Shown in pieces: positions 1 to 9,889 of a stretch of 28,300 nt of DNA. The notes beneath the pieces are model-generated. The model saw only the letters and a list, made by a program, of their open reading frames with translations, made no database searches and was not told where the DNA came from. Origin of the DNA: Amoeboaphelidium occidentale (Eukaryota; Aphelidiomycota; Aphelidea). How positions within the stretch are numbered: position 1 is the first letter of the stretch; each line of letters begins with the position of its first letter. Made by a program: the position numbers and the translations under genes. The DNA lies in assembly GCA_023515795.1 (NCBI GenBank), contig JALGPX010000118.1, forward strand, positions 5,736-34,035, written 5' to 3'.

Positions 1-1891
1 TTTTCCAGGTGGAATTTCGAATGATATGTTTGAGACGCTTGCTGAATTTGGTTTTGCAGGATCATAAGTAAAGGAGACGTCCTCAAAAACCACATGCCCT
101 GAATTGACAACTAAACTTGTACAGCCCGGCAAATCTTTGACTTCTACATTCTCATAAAGAAGTTTTGTCATTTTCTCCATGTCGATAAAATTCTGATTTA
201 TCACACCTACGAAATAAGATTGTTAGTCAAAACATCAGCTTACGATAAATGGTTCCAAACCATCCAAGAGGCTGGTACAGCTGTTGCAAATAAGTGATAA
301 AAAGAACAAAATCTCCGACATTCAAAGTGCCTTGAATTACTCGAGCAACACACAGCAATCCCCCTGTAAGTAATCCAAGAGTAATTACAAAGTTTTGAGC
401 ACAATTCAAAACTTTGAGTGATAATTGTGAAACTAAATCAGCAGTTTGGTATTGCATGATGCAATCTTTGTAATTGTCAACTTCAAACTCTTCGTTTCCA
501 TAATACTTGACAGTTTCGAAATTCAATAATGAATCAACTGCTCTCGTATTGGTCTTGTTGTCTAAATCAATCATTCTTCTTCTGTACTTGGTCCTCCATT
601 CTGTGATATAGATAGTGACAACTAAGTAGAATACCATAGTAACAAGAACAATGATGCCAAAGTAAATATCAAACTGAACGACAAAGAAAACAACAGCAAT
701 AGAAATATCAGCAAGAACCGGAACAATATTGAACCAGAGATAAGAAAGTAAGGAAGTAATCGCTTGAGTTCCTTTATCCATTACTCGTAGAACTTCACCA
801 GTTTTTCTGTTAAGATGCCATCTTAGCGATAGATTATGCAAATGTCTAAACACGTGTATAGAAACTTCTCTAGTTGCATACTGTTCCACCGGTATCCACA
901 GAGATGACTGAAGAATTGAAACTAAACCATTGCTTCCTTGAAAGAAGTAGAAGAGCACGTACAAAAGGACAGGCTGTAAAGGAAACTCAATCTTTTTGGT
1001 ACCATCTTTTGAAGGCGTAAGAGCATCAACTATACGTTTGTACTGTAGAGGCATAAGTAGATTTACAAACCTGCCTGCAACCATCAGCGCCACACAAGAA
1101 TAAATCAATAGTTGAAGTTTCAATTTCCCTTTTGGCCATACGAATGGGAGGACGTCTTTGATCTTCTTTGCGATATTTGAGAATGCAGATTTTCTACTAT
1201 TGACGTATTCCTGGTCCAAGAACTCATCTCCAGCACCTTCTTCTGCTCGTGCATCATCTTGCTCAGCAGCCAAAAGCGTGTAGGAGGACAATGAGCACCA
1301 GTCAAGTAAAACGAAAATCATCAGCACAATAGACATGAGCACCTTGAGAGCAGTGAAGCCCAAATCAGCCGCGGTGTTGTTGTCAAAGAGGTCAGGGTCT
1401 GCGCTAGAAGGAGTGAGCACCATCTTGATACGAGTGAATAAGACATAACCATCACACACTAATGCCAAAGTAGAAAAGCACAACAGACTTGCATTCACCA
1501 GAGCTAATCTCATCTCTACTATATTCACTTTGTACAGAAAGAACCATGATAAACCGTTGAAAGCGTTCACAGCGACGTAATAATAAGAACTTTTACCAGA
1601 AGAAGAACCACTGGAAAATAGAATTATCAACTGCATAATGGCTAATATGAAAGATAGAAAGCTCATAGACAAAATAATCCGCGACCTCCAATTCAGAAAG
1701 CTCTTCTTTCCGAGCAAGTCTAAAGTGTGCGTGCTTTGTCGTGTGGAAGCATAAGTTGATTCTCCAAGTAGCCTGAACGTAATGTATAATGCAAGAGAGA
1801 TAAGCAGTAAAGAACCACTTAAGACACTCTCCAGAAGACACGGGGCAATTCTTCCGTCATAGAACAACGGATCAGCACAAAAACCAGACAT
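1..1891 (-). CDS. HMT1/ABCB6-type half ABC transporter, partial (C-terminus off the left edge)
   Basis: Start ATG at 1891; exons 1891-244 and 206-<1, with a 37-nt intron (207-243, GTAAGC...CGTAG, CTAAC branch motif). The intron rejoins the frame across an Arg codon. An N-terminal block of hydrophobic helices (about residues 20-200, TMD0-like) is followed by a six-helix ABC exporter membrane domain (about 250-545). The linker after the intron (VINQNFIDMEKM) and the first strands of the nucleotide-binding domain (VVFEDVSFTYDP) match the HMT1/ABCB6/ATM family. The window ends just before the Walker A loop, so no ATPase motif is visible. Family members are vacuolar or mitochondrial half transporters that dimerise and move heavy-metal, glutathione or porphyrin conjugates. 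The extra N-terminal helices favour the vacuolar HMT1/ABCB6 group over ATM1. It is divergent from the Trf4-like gene, 160 bp between start codons. Confidence 0.88.
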
Positions 1892-2051
1892 GGCCGCACA
1901 GAAAACCAGGCGCGGAAGTTATTAATAGCAAAGAATTTCAAGCTCAGGAGTTAGCGCACCACTTAAATATCTGCAAAGGAACTTATAACCTACGTTATCC
2001 TGTTTCGCAACCTTAAAGATCTTCTTTACAGTTTGATCTTGTCACTATCAA
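1892..2051. promoter_or_regulatory. Shared 160-bp divergent promoter region
   Basis: This 160-bp gap separates the start codons of the minus-strand ABC transporter and the plus-strand Trf4-like gene, so both promoters and 5' leaders must fit in it. I see no clear TATA box or named operator. The assignment rests on gene geometry only. Confidence 0.5.
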
Positions 2052-3803
2052 ATGGATATTGGCGAAAAGCTTTTAGTTAATCAGAGCAATTCTCTTTACG
2101 CACCTCCCGAGGAAATTGCGGAATCCACCGGGTTTATGGATTCCTTAAAAGGTCTTCTTAAGCGGAAACGAGAGCCCGAGGAAGTAACAGAGGATCGATC
2201 AGGTTCAGGGCATCCAGTGATCGTATTTGCTGAGAACGAGGATGATAGTGAAAACGAAGCGTCTTCAGGCTCAGAGGATACCGACAGTTCGGATGATAGC
2301 TCTTCATCTTCGGAGGAAGACGTTCTTGAGCAATTGGTGCAAAAGAATGATGAATTTGGGCAGAAAGACGGATTCATAAAATTCCACGGTGATACTCCAC
2401 CAGAGAAGAATTTGAATAATGAAAGTAGTTCTGCAGAGTCCGATTTGGATGACGCCATTCCGGAGAAGCAGCCTGTTCATTTAAGGAAGAAATTCGAGTG
2501 GAAGGAAGGCTTGACTTTTGCTCAAATACGGCAGAAGTACGAAGCTATCGTCGATGAGCTCTGCCTGATAAGACAACCACAAGTATGGACACATTACAGG
2601 ATAAATCACGATTCTGCTTCTGTGGAGAACAGCCCTGCGTATTATGTCGCGAATGATTTGGCTCGATTGCTCCATGAAGAGATACTTGATTTCGTAGCTT
2701 ACTTATCGCCAACTGATGAGGAGCATTCTGTCAGAGTTCACGTGGTTGAAAGCATAAGAAATATTGTAAAAGATGTGTTTGGGGGTGATGCAGATGTTCA
2801 CGTATTTGGTAGTTTTTCTACAAAGCTTTATCTGCCCTCAAGTGATTTAGATTTGGTTATACTTGGTCCGGAAACCATTCCAGCCGGGCATGCTGTTCCG
2901 ACTTCGTATTACTACAAGCTTGCTAATGCGCTTAAAAAGGCCAATCTTACACAGGGAGATTCACTTCAAGTTATTACAAAAGCAAGAGTGCCCATAATTA
3001 AGTTTGTTGATGCACACGGGCATTTCCAGGTTGATATTAGTTTTAATGTGGAAAGTGGTATAAACGCGTCAAACATTGTGCAGGATTTGATGGCAAAGTA
3101 TCCTGCGCTGAAACCATTAACGTATGTCTTGAAGCAGTTTCTGCTGATACGAGGCTTGAATGAAGTTTACACCGGGGGTCTCAGTTCTTATGGGCTGTCT
3201 GCTATATTAACTTCTTTCTTGCAAATGCATCCTTTAATTCAAAGTGGTGAAATCAAACAAGAAGAGAATCTTGGTGTATTGCTGATAGAGTTTCTAGAAT
3301 TCTATGGTAAATGGTTTAATAATGACGAGTAAGCCTTCTTTGAATAGCAATTAAATTGTGTTAGAGTTGGAATTAATTTGAATGATAATGGATCTTACTT
3401 TCCAAAAAGGAAGTTGGGAGCGTTCTCTATGAATCAGTCTAATGATTTCAAGAAAGACTCGCTAACAGTTCAAGATCCTGAAAACAATGACAACGATATA
3501 ACAGGTGGTACATGGAAACTATACAATGTCAAGAAAGCATTTACTTCTGGTTTCAATGTCTTAACTGGTGCCATGCTTGAGATCTACGAGAAGCATCGTC
3601 AAGAGGTTATTGCAAGAGATGGAAATTCTCCATCCAACAAAAGACAGAAAACTTCTAACGATGATTCATATACTATTCACCAAGAGCCAACCTTATTTAG
3701 AGCTTATTCTATCTTGGCGACCGTAATAAGGGTCGAAGAAAACGTTATTAAACATCGCGAACATATTCGCGGTTTGTTTAGGGAAATTAAGAATGTTAAT
3801 TAA
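2052..3803 (+). CDS. Trf4/PAPD5-like non-canonical poly(A) polymerase
   Basis: Two exons, 2052-3328 and 3365-3803, joined over a 36-nt GTAAGC...TTAG intron, giving 571 aa. The splice restores the conserved EVGINLNDNGSYF stretch just after FLEFYGKWFNND. The N-terminal ~145 residues are acidic and serine-rich (low complexity). The nucleotidyltransferase core has the G-S motif at 253-254, catalytic Asp pair D265/D267 (SSDLDLVILG) and the third Asp at 328 (HFQVDISF). The PAP-associated domain follows and spans the intron. The family adds short A-tails to nuclear RNAs in the TRAMP complex with an Air1/2 zinc-knuckle protein and Mtr4, marking them for the exosome. Its 3' end is 13 bp from the stop codon of the convergent DENN gene, so the 3' UTRs almost certainly overlap. 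A Cid1-type enzyme is less likely given the GSFSTKLYLPSSDLDL match. Confidence 0.93.
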
Positions 3804-3816
3804 ACACATTTACCGT

Positions 3817-6800
3817 TTATTGCTGTTGTTCTTTACCGGATATTATCCTTTCTAGTTTTTGCTCAAAAGTGTCCCAAGGCAGAACCAAGTATGGCATATC
3901 CTTCTTATCTTCTGTTGTCAACAAAGATGTTTGCCTCTTTTGTAAAGTGGGTTCTTCCGGTGGATTTTGAAATTCGATAGAATTGGTCCTGGGAGGAGGA
4001 ACAGGTTCTGGCTGAGCCAGTTGATTCAACCTGTCATTTGTTGGAATCTTCCTCGGAGGAGCGGTCGGCCGAGGAACTGATGGTATTGAAGGCAGCTCTT
4101 TACTCGGAGGTCTCGTTAGCTTTGGCAGCGTTAGACTACTATAGTATTCCGCTTTCGAGCGTAATTCTGAGATCAATTGGCTCAAATTACGGATTTCTTC
4201 GGATTCCATACGCCAAGCTTTAGCCAATTCTTCGTGAGATTGTGAACCTAGAGCTTGTTTCGAATGTATCTCTACATCATTTTGCTTCTTTAGTAAATCA
4301 AATGAAGACCTTGATGTTTCGCTCTTTTTCTCAACTGGAGATTCTGCGACAGAAACGGAATCCTCTGCCAAACTCTTATCCCATCGCTCAACAAAATCCG
4401 CGACATCTTTCTCCAATTCTCCAAGTGCGTCAGTTATATCCGACAAGAATACGACAAGATCATCACGGCCCTCCTTTGACAATGATTCATAGTGCGTAAC
4501 GAAACCTGTGTAATCATCCAAAGCCGCTGTTTCATCCTTCTTTAGGGTAAGCCGTTGATCTAGTGCAGAAAAGGAAGATCTCGCTACTTGCTGAATATTC
4601 CCATAGTCAAACCATGAATGTTCTTCTAATTCGCTTAAAATTGATTGCAGTTGAGCGTAGACAGAATCCAGGTCTTGGAAAAAATGTTTAGGATTTACAG
4701 GCGATGTTTCTCCTAACTGATGACGGTTTGTTGAAAAGGCGGAAGACTGCGAACTTGGAGACCTCTTCATTTGTTTCACTGTAAGAGACTGATTTTCAGG
4801 AACTTTCTGCGGAATGAAACGATTTGCTCTTCGAAGCTCTGTAGTATCAGGCTTAGGCTGAGATTTGCTTCGAGCATGTCCCATTTTAGAGGAATTGTTT
4901 CCTACTGGAAATACAGGCCTTATCACACTGTCTTTGAGCCACTCTGCAAAATACTCCATTTTCTTTTGGTAAGCACCTTCTTTCGATTGATTCTGTTCCC
5001 ATCTGTGTTTCCGGAGAACAGCATTAGTGTAGATTCTCAGTCTAATATTATCCTTCTCGTTAATTAAAGGCTTGAACTTCCGTGGAGCGAGAATCTGTGA
5101 AGAATCCAGAGAGTTTGGAAACCCTTCTGAGTAAGAATAGAAAGTGGACGTCATTCCTTTCAAATTCGGTGTCATCGCTTCTACAACCTTCTGAACTTTG
5201 TAGTGAGAATCATTTAAGAAAGGAGTCGCATCCTTCTGAACTTTGACTTTGGAACGATTGCGCTTCAGTATAATAGCTTCATCAAACAAAAGAGATTCAT
5301 AGTCTTGTGACTGACTCTTGTCATAAAGAAACTGTACAAATTGTTGAGTGCATATGAGTCCGCACGAGTATGGCTGATGATCAGATGGAGATGCCATGAT
5401 GAAGTCCTTCACATTAAAAAATGGAACATCGGGTATCTGAGAGCTATCCTGTTTCGTGGCAAGGTTAACTTCATTTCCTGACACCCATCGTCCAATCTTG
5501 TCAATGCTTGATTTGATTCCAAACAATCCGCCATGTTTCCTACCATCTTGGGAAGCAGCAGAAGACGATGAAGACTCTATCGCAGAATCATCCTTGGAAT
5601 AAGTCATGAAGTTTCTGTAATCTTTCAAAATTGAGATCCAAAATCTAAAGAAAGACGCTTGAATACTTTGTTCGTGTATGCATGAAGGACATCTAACAAA
5701 GCAGCGCGGAACACAATCTCCATGAACGAGCTGGCCACAGCTTCTGCATTGTAAATTCTGATGTATTATTGTGGACTCTAACAGCTTTTGAGCCGATCCA
5801 CGGGTTGTCAAAGGAGCTTTGTCTCTTGGGCCCATTAATCGAGACTTTTCAACAAACAGTTTATGTCCAGCTTCTTGGTCAACATGTAGCGGAGTGCATT
5901 TAATTTCTGAATTGCATACGCTACACAGCCCGATAGAGAGATTTTCTTGAACAGAAATAACTGCTTTTGGACTTTTGTAAGCCAGCAGCACAGGCACAAA
6001 ATCGTGTCCTTCAGCTAAAACAGGATCTTGATGTTCCACAGTCGTCCTTACGAAAGACGTGTTCTTTACGTGACAAAAATAGGGATAGCTGCGCATTTCT
6101 TGTGTGTCGTATACCAAGTTTCGCTCCTCAATATCGTCTAGATCAAGTTGATGCTGCGAGGTCAAACTTTGTTGAGCTGAACTCTCTGGAATATTCAGAT
6201 TGATGAGAGTAATAACGTTGGATCTATCATGAACATTATTTGCTGTAATTCCTTTGACAGATATTAGCTTGGTGTGATTGTCAAGCTTGTTCGGACTGAC
6301 TGATAATTTATGAGGAAATTCTGGAGACAGTGCAGAAACTTTTAAACTTTCAACCGAGTTGTTACCAGAATAACTGCTTGTTCCACTCTTTGCAATTTTT
6401 TCAGATATATCACCAGTCGAAATCCTTTCTGGAGATCCAGCTGGCGGCAAAGGAAGCTCTTTGTCGTCTTCAAATTGTGTCGTTCTTAATCTGCTTTGGA
6501 ATTCTCTAGAAAGTAAATGAAATTCTGTCTCTACCTTTTGAAATTTCAGTTTCTGAAGATGCAGCTCTTGGGATTGAAAAGAATTCCAGTCACATGGTTG
6601 CTTGATGTCGTTAGGTACAAACTTTTTATGAGAAAGCCTGACGGCCTTTCCAATTCTTTGTACAAGCTTTTTGCGTTCTTTCAGAGGAAATCCAATCTTC
6701 TTTGTCCTTATTGCTTCAAGTGCCATCATATCAGCAGATTCAAAGTTGGAGTGTGCTCGATGAATTAGTCTTTCATTGACTACATTGTTATCGATGTCTA

Positions 6801-7986
6801 TGATTATAACATCTTCAGGAACATCAACAGCTGTTCCATCGACTTTACATATACCAATTATAAAAGGGACGGGCGCCTGCAAAACATCAATAAGACTGTT
6901 GCATAAGACTGGAATATAAATGTGTTGCCAATAAAAAGGATATAAAAAATGCATTAGCGATTCCATAACTGGCGTGAGAAGACTGACATGAGTAGAAAGA
7001 AATACCATCTTGCTTTCCAGAGAGATAAGTTCAACTATTCGAACAATATTCTCAATTGATAGACAAGCAAACAATGGATAATAAGAGAAATTCTTGATAA
7101 TCGGAATACAGTTCAGGGGAGGTCGTACTATTTTGAGAGAATACTTTTCATCCATTTTGAGAACCAATTCCAGTTTACCTGAAGGAGGCAATGGAATTTC
7201 ATCAACAAAGTTTACAAGATACCTCTCTAAAGGCGCCTGAAGTCTCTTTTCCACTAGCACATTGTACAAGACATACTGCAGCCAGTTTTTATGCACTTTG
7301 AAGAACGGCCAATGGCTTTTGACGCCTATACAGATCGGTAATCGCAGATCATCCAATGATACCAGATCTTTTTCATACGTAGCGAGCTGAGCAGAATACA
7401 ATGACAATCTTTCTTCCAGAGCAAGCCGATTCTCTTTATAAAAAGGATCGTTTCCCATGCTTTGCAACTTTCGATGATCTTCCTTCCACTTTTCAAGAAC
7501 TGCAGCTGCGTATTCCATCTCAGAGGAATCCAATTTCTGTCGATGCTTATCAATAATAGAACTTATTTTCTTGCGCAATGAGGGTAGTTTGATTTCCTCG
7601 TAGAATGTGATAGTTGTGACATACTGTTTCATACCAGATTCGTCTGTAAGAACGAATGAATGAGATGAAGGTAGAGAATGATCATGAAAAGGTCCCACAG
7701 ATTTTCGCCCCATCTTGAGCCCACAAGGGAAACAGAACATTGAGACATTGGCTAGTACTTGATCTTTCTTATGACTATCACCGGAAGCTTTAGCAGGATA
7801 TTGATACAAAAGTGACGGACTGAATCGAATATCCACAGGATGAGTCTTTCCTTCTTCGTATGTCTGCTGAGACCCCTCTGTTACCCCGTATGCAAAGAAC
7901 CCATCGATCAGCTTTAGGTTTCCACTGTTAACACTCATAACCTTGAAACGATCTACGAAGTCGCTTGATTGATTTTGCGCACGCAT
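3817..7986 (-). CDS. Large DENN-domain protein with a cysteine-rich zinc-binding region
   Basis: A single uninterrupted 1389-aa reading frame, unusual here because most neighbours are split. Residues ~25-130 look like uDENN (LIDGFFAYGV, FCFPCGLKM). The core DENN lies at ~210-385 (ENIVRIVELISLESKMVFLS, FLYPFYWQHIYIPVL, PFIIGI), followed by dDENN-like sequence to ~470. At ~690-770 is a Cys/His cluster: CSVC, then CRSCGQLVHGDC, then CPSC, resembling a C1 or related zinc fold. The C-terminal third is serine- and proline-rich with helical stretches and a Pro-rich tail (~1300-1360) with PPR/PPP motifs that could bind SH3 domains. DENN proteins are GDP-GTP exchange factors for Rab GTPases in membrane traffic; fungal members with this layout are poorly characterised, and the Rab partner cannot be read from sequence. 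Confidence 0.87.
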   Translation of the reverse strand: MRAQNQSSDFVDRFKVMSVNSGNLKLIDGFFAYGVTEGSQQTYEEGKTHPVDIRFSPSLLYQYPAKASGDSHKKDQVLANVSMFCFPCGLKMGRKSVGPFHDHSLPSSHSFVLTDESGMKQYVTTITFYEEIKLPSLRKKISSIIDKHRQKLDSSEMEYAAAVLEKWKEDHRKLQSMGNDPFYKENRLALEERLSLYSAQLATYEKDLVSLDDLRLPICIGVKSHWPFFKVHKNWLQYVLYNVLVEKRLQAPLERYLVNFVDEIPLPPSGKLELVLKMDEKYSLKIVRPPLNCIPIIKNFSYYPLFACLSIENIVRIVELISLESKMVFLSTHVSLLTPVMESLMHFLYPFYWQHIYIPVLCNSLIDVLQAPVPFIIGICKVDGTAVDVPEDVIIIDIDNNVVNERLIHRAHSNFESADMMALEAIRTKKIGFPLKERKKLVQRIGKAVRLSHKKFVPNDIKQPCDWNSFQSQELHLQKLKFQKVETEFHLLSREFQSRLRTTQFEDDKELPLPPAGSPERISTGDISEKIAKSGTSSYSGNNSVESLKVSALSPEFPHKLSVSPNKLDNHTKLISVKGITANNVHDRSNVITLINLNIPESSAQQSLTSQHQLDLDDIEERNLVYDTQEMRSYPYFCHVKNTSFVRTTVEHQDPVLAEGHDFVPVLLAYKSPKAVISVQENLSIGLCSVCNSEIKCTPLHVDQEAGHKLFVEKSRLMGPRDKAPLTTRGSAQKLLESTIIHQNLQCRSCGQLVHGDCVPRCFVRCPSCIHEQSIQASFFRFWISILKDYRNFMTYSKDDSAIESSSSSAASQDGRKHGGLFGIKSSIDKIGRWVSGNEVNLATKQDSSQIPDVPFFNVKDFIMASPSDHQPYSCGLICTQQFVQFLYDKSQSQDYESLLFDEAIILKRNRSKVKVQKDATPFLNDSHYKVQKVVEAMTPNLKGMTSTFYSYSEGFPNSLDSSQILAPRKFKPLINEKDNIRLRIYTNAVLRKHRWEQNQSKEGAYQKKMEYFAEWLKDSVIRPVFPVGNNSSKMGHARSKSQPKPDTTELRRANRFIPQKVPENQSLTVKQMKRSPSSQSSAFSTNRHQLGETSPVNPKHFFQDLDSVYAQLQSILSELEEHSWFDYGNIQQVARSSFSALDQRLTLKKDETAALDDYTGFVTHYESLSKEGRDDLVVFLSDITDALGELEKDVADFVERWDKSLAEDSVSVAESPVEKKSETSRSSFDLLKKQNDVEIHSKQALGSQSHEELAKAWRMESEEIRNLSQLISELRSKAEYYSSLTLPKLTRPPSKELPSIPSVPRPTAPPRKIPTNDRLNQLAQPEPVPPPRTNSIEFQNPPEEPTLQKRQTSLLTTEDKKDMPYLVLPWDTFEQKLERIISGKEQQQ

Positions 7987-8355
7987 GCTTTCATGCTTAA
8001 TTGGAGACTATTTAAGATCATTACGACACTTCCTGTGTAAGGATAATACAAGAACGCTTTTACATAAAATACGCCGTCTGCCTCTTTCTAGTACGAGAAA
8101 GCTTGGCTTCATGCTTGCGATTGATTTGAAACATGCCGAAAAGCGAAACCAAGATCTTGTATGGGCTTACCAGAACAGTCTGGTATACATAATTAGCAAT
8201 TCTACCTTTCGACATACTCTAATTGACTTGAAACACAAAGACTATGATTATTGTCAAGATGTACACGTGATGATCAGCTATATGGAGTGTCGGCACGTGT
8301 AAAATTTGATCAGTTTTTAAGCAGCTCCTGACAATATAAAACTTTTTTTACAAAA
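7987..8355. promoter_or_regulatory. 369-bp intergenic region with two CACGTG sites
   Basis: The region lies between the DENN start codon (minus) and the first small secreted-protein gene (plus), so it holds both promoters. Two perfect palindromic CACGTG boxes sit at 8264-8269 and 8294-8299, exactly 30 bp apart, on the side near the small-protein gene. CACGTG is the classic bHLH/E-box and Cbf1/Pho4-type core. A TATAAA string at 8335-8340 is only 16 bp before the ATG, too close for a standard TATA function. An open frame on the plus strand (7985-8302) has no recognisable protein character and I do not call it. Confidence 0.45.
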
Positions 8356-8730
8356 ATGAAAGCAGCATTTATCGTTTTGTTTCTACTTGGTTCAGTTCTT
8401 ACAGCTCCAGCCAAACAAGGGAAAGGTAAAGCGCCGTCAAGCAGCAGCAGTCTGGGAGCATCAAAAAGTCAAGGAGTCAACAAGTACTTGTTCAATAAGA
8501 AAGGAAGAGTCTATTGGCGTAATGCAGAAGTTGCTGCTCTTACAGCTGGTGTTACCGCAGGCGGTATCATTCTCAACAACTACATCATGGCAGAAATTGA
8601 CAAAACAAAGTTGAGAAATGAAATTCAAGAATTGAGAAACGCACCTGGCGCAACACCTCCAACAACTTCTCAGCCTGTTCTGCCACCAGGCATTCAAGCT
8701 CCTCCTGGGATTACAAACGGAAGAGTCTAA
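8356..8730 (+). CDS. Small secreted protein with GxxxG hydrophobic core (tandem paralogue 1)
   Basis: A 124-aa single-exon protein. The start gives a textbook signal peptide (MKAAFIVLFLLGSVLTAPA, likely cleaved near residues 17-19). A basic Ser-rich linker follows, then W54 and a hydrophobic stretch AALTAGVTAGGIILNNYI (~60-77) containing GxxxG, an amphipathic charged helix (MAEIDKTKLRNEIQELRN), and a Pro-rich tail. The stretch W-(K/R)-N-x-E-V-A-A...GG-(I/V)-ILNNYI is shared with the next gene, with roughly half the residues identical over 41 positions. An AATAAA polyadenylation-type signal sits at 8780-8785. No cysteines are present in the mature protein. I do not recognise the family; a secreted or membrane-inserting peptide, or an effector-like protein, is inference. 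Confidence 0.75.
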   Translation: MKAAFIVLFLLGSVLTAPAKQGKGKAPSSSSSLGASKSQGVNKYLFNKKGRVYWRNAEVAALTAGVTAGGIILNNYIMAEIDKTKLRNEIQELRNAPGATPPTTSQPVLPPGIQAPPGITNGRV

Positions 8731-8984
8731 TCCTTAAAGTTCTTCATTCTGATTAAAGCGTTTGACACGTCTCTTCATTAATAAAAAAATCGTCTATATT
8801 ACGAGCTTGTTATCGACTTTATTTGCCTTTTACTGCTCGTATCTATTGAGCTGAGAACCAAGTTTTGAGCATTTTTTGCCGTAGCCCCTTTGATCGCTGT
8901 ACATGTGATCATCACGTTGATATTTGCGTATTTTTCACAGGGGCCAGACTCTTAGCATTTCCTTTTCTAAAAACCGAGTTTGAA

Positions 8985-9239
8985 ATGAAATCATCTACTA
9001 TCGCATTATGCTTAATTGGCTCTTCTGTTTTGGTAAATGCTGCTCCGACCAGAATGATGGACGGAACTAAAGTTGGTCCAAAGCTATGGAAAAACTGGGA
9101 AGTAGCCGCAGTTGCAACCGGTGTCGCAACTGGTGGTGTCATACTAAATAATTACATCAAGTCTGAAATTAAGCAAGCCAGACTTCAAGATAAAATTCAA
9201 AGGCTTCGTGAAAGACCACCGACAAGTGGAACATTTTAA
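8985..9239 (+). CDS. Small secreted protein with GxxxG hydrophobic core (tandem paralogue 2)
   Basis: An 84-aa protein. The frame is open from 8865, but I chose ATG 8985 because it directly starts a signal peptide (MKSSTIALCLIGSSVLVNAA, cleavage near 19-20) matching paralogue 1. The mature form is short: a basic linker, W-K-N-W-E, the core VAAVATGVATGGVILNNYI with GxxxG, then a charged helix (KSEIKQARLQDKIQRLRE) and a short tail. It lacks the Ser-rich linker and Pro-rich tail of paralogue 1, so it is the trimmed copy. AATAAA at 9287-9292 is a likely polyadenylation signal. The spacing, orientation and shared core indicate a local duplication. The family and function are unknown to me. Confidence 0.72.
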   Translation: MKSSTIALCLIGSSVLVNAAPTRMMDGTKVGPKLWKNWEVAAVATGVATGGVILNNYIKSEIKQARLQDKIQRLRERPPTSGTF

Positions 9240-9419
9240 TATTTCGATTCGGTGCAGGGCATCGAGAAAATTAATCTTTCTTATTCAATAAAAACGCTTT
9301 ACTTCAGTCACCGTTTAAAGTTTGTCAACTGAATATGTGCTGAAATGATCGAATCAATTTATGTTACATCTCGCGAAACGTGGTAGCGATCATGCAGAGA
9401 ATAATATTTTCATTGTGCC

Positions 9420-9872
9420 ATGATAATGCGACTCGTATACCATTGCCTTATGGTGTTTTATCTACTTATGGATGGTATTATTTGTCCTGCTGTGAGGCCA
9501 GTCTCTATTACTCGTCCTCAATCTGTCAACTACCATCACGAAATATTGAAGAACAGCAACAATATGAAGCAGCTTAAACTACTGGAGAATCGCGCGTTAA
9601 GCTCGAGAAGATATCAAGATGCGATCACGTTCAGAAATCAACTATTGAAAGAACAAAGTTTCATGGAACAGAACCGTTTGCAAATCGCAAAAGCAAACAG
9701 AGTTTCTGTTGCTGGTGGCGCTTTGCTGGCAGGCGGTGTTGGTTTATCTTCTTTAGTTGTGGGAACTCTTGTTGGCGCAAAACTAGCGATTGAAGCTTCA
9801 AAACATCAAGACAATAATTCTACGGTTGCTGCATCTTCAAATTCAACTGAAACAGCAACAAAAAAGCAATAA
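9420..9872 (+). CDS. Predicted secreted/membrane small protein with Gly-rich helix
   Basis: A 150-aa single-exon frame. The first ~25 residues are hydrophobic (MIMRLVYHCLMVFYLLMDGI) and could be a signal peptide or anchor; ATGs at residues 3 and 11 are alternative starts. A basic, Gln-rich helical segment (~50-95) precedes a clear Gly-rich transmembrane-like segment, VSVAGGALLAGGVGLSSLVV (~105-124), continuing GTLVGAKLAIEA with a GxxxG. The tail is Ser/Thr/Asn-rich. It lies directly downstream of the two paralogous small secreted proteins on the same strand and has the same general plan (N-terminal signal, charged helix, Gly-zipper-like helix), but helix order differs and sequence identity is not evident. 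It may be a very diverged relative or only a neighbour. Confidence 0.55.
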   Translation: MIMRLVYHCLMVFYLLMDGIICPAVRPVSITRPQSVNYHHEILKNSNNMKQLKLLENRALSSRRYQDAITFRNQLLKEQSFMEQNRLQIAKANRVSVAGGALLAGGVGLSSLVVGTLVGAKLAIEASKHQDNNSTVAASSNSTETATKKQ

Positions 9873-9889
9873 ACGCCACATTTTTATAA

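Noticed and set aside
7985-8302. Plus-strand open frame between the DENN gene and the first secreted-protein gene
   Set aside because: It overlaps the DENN start, lacks recognisable composition or motifs, and lies in the expected promoter.
8335-8340. TATAAA before the first secreted-protein gene
   Set aside because: It is 16 bp from the ATG, so a TATA box there would place transcription start at or after the start codon.
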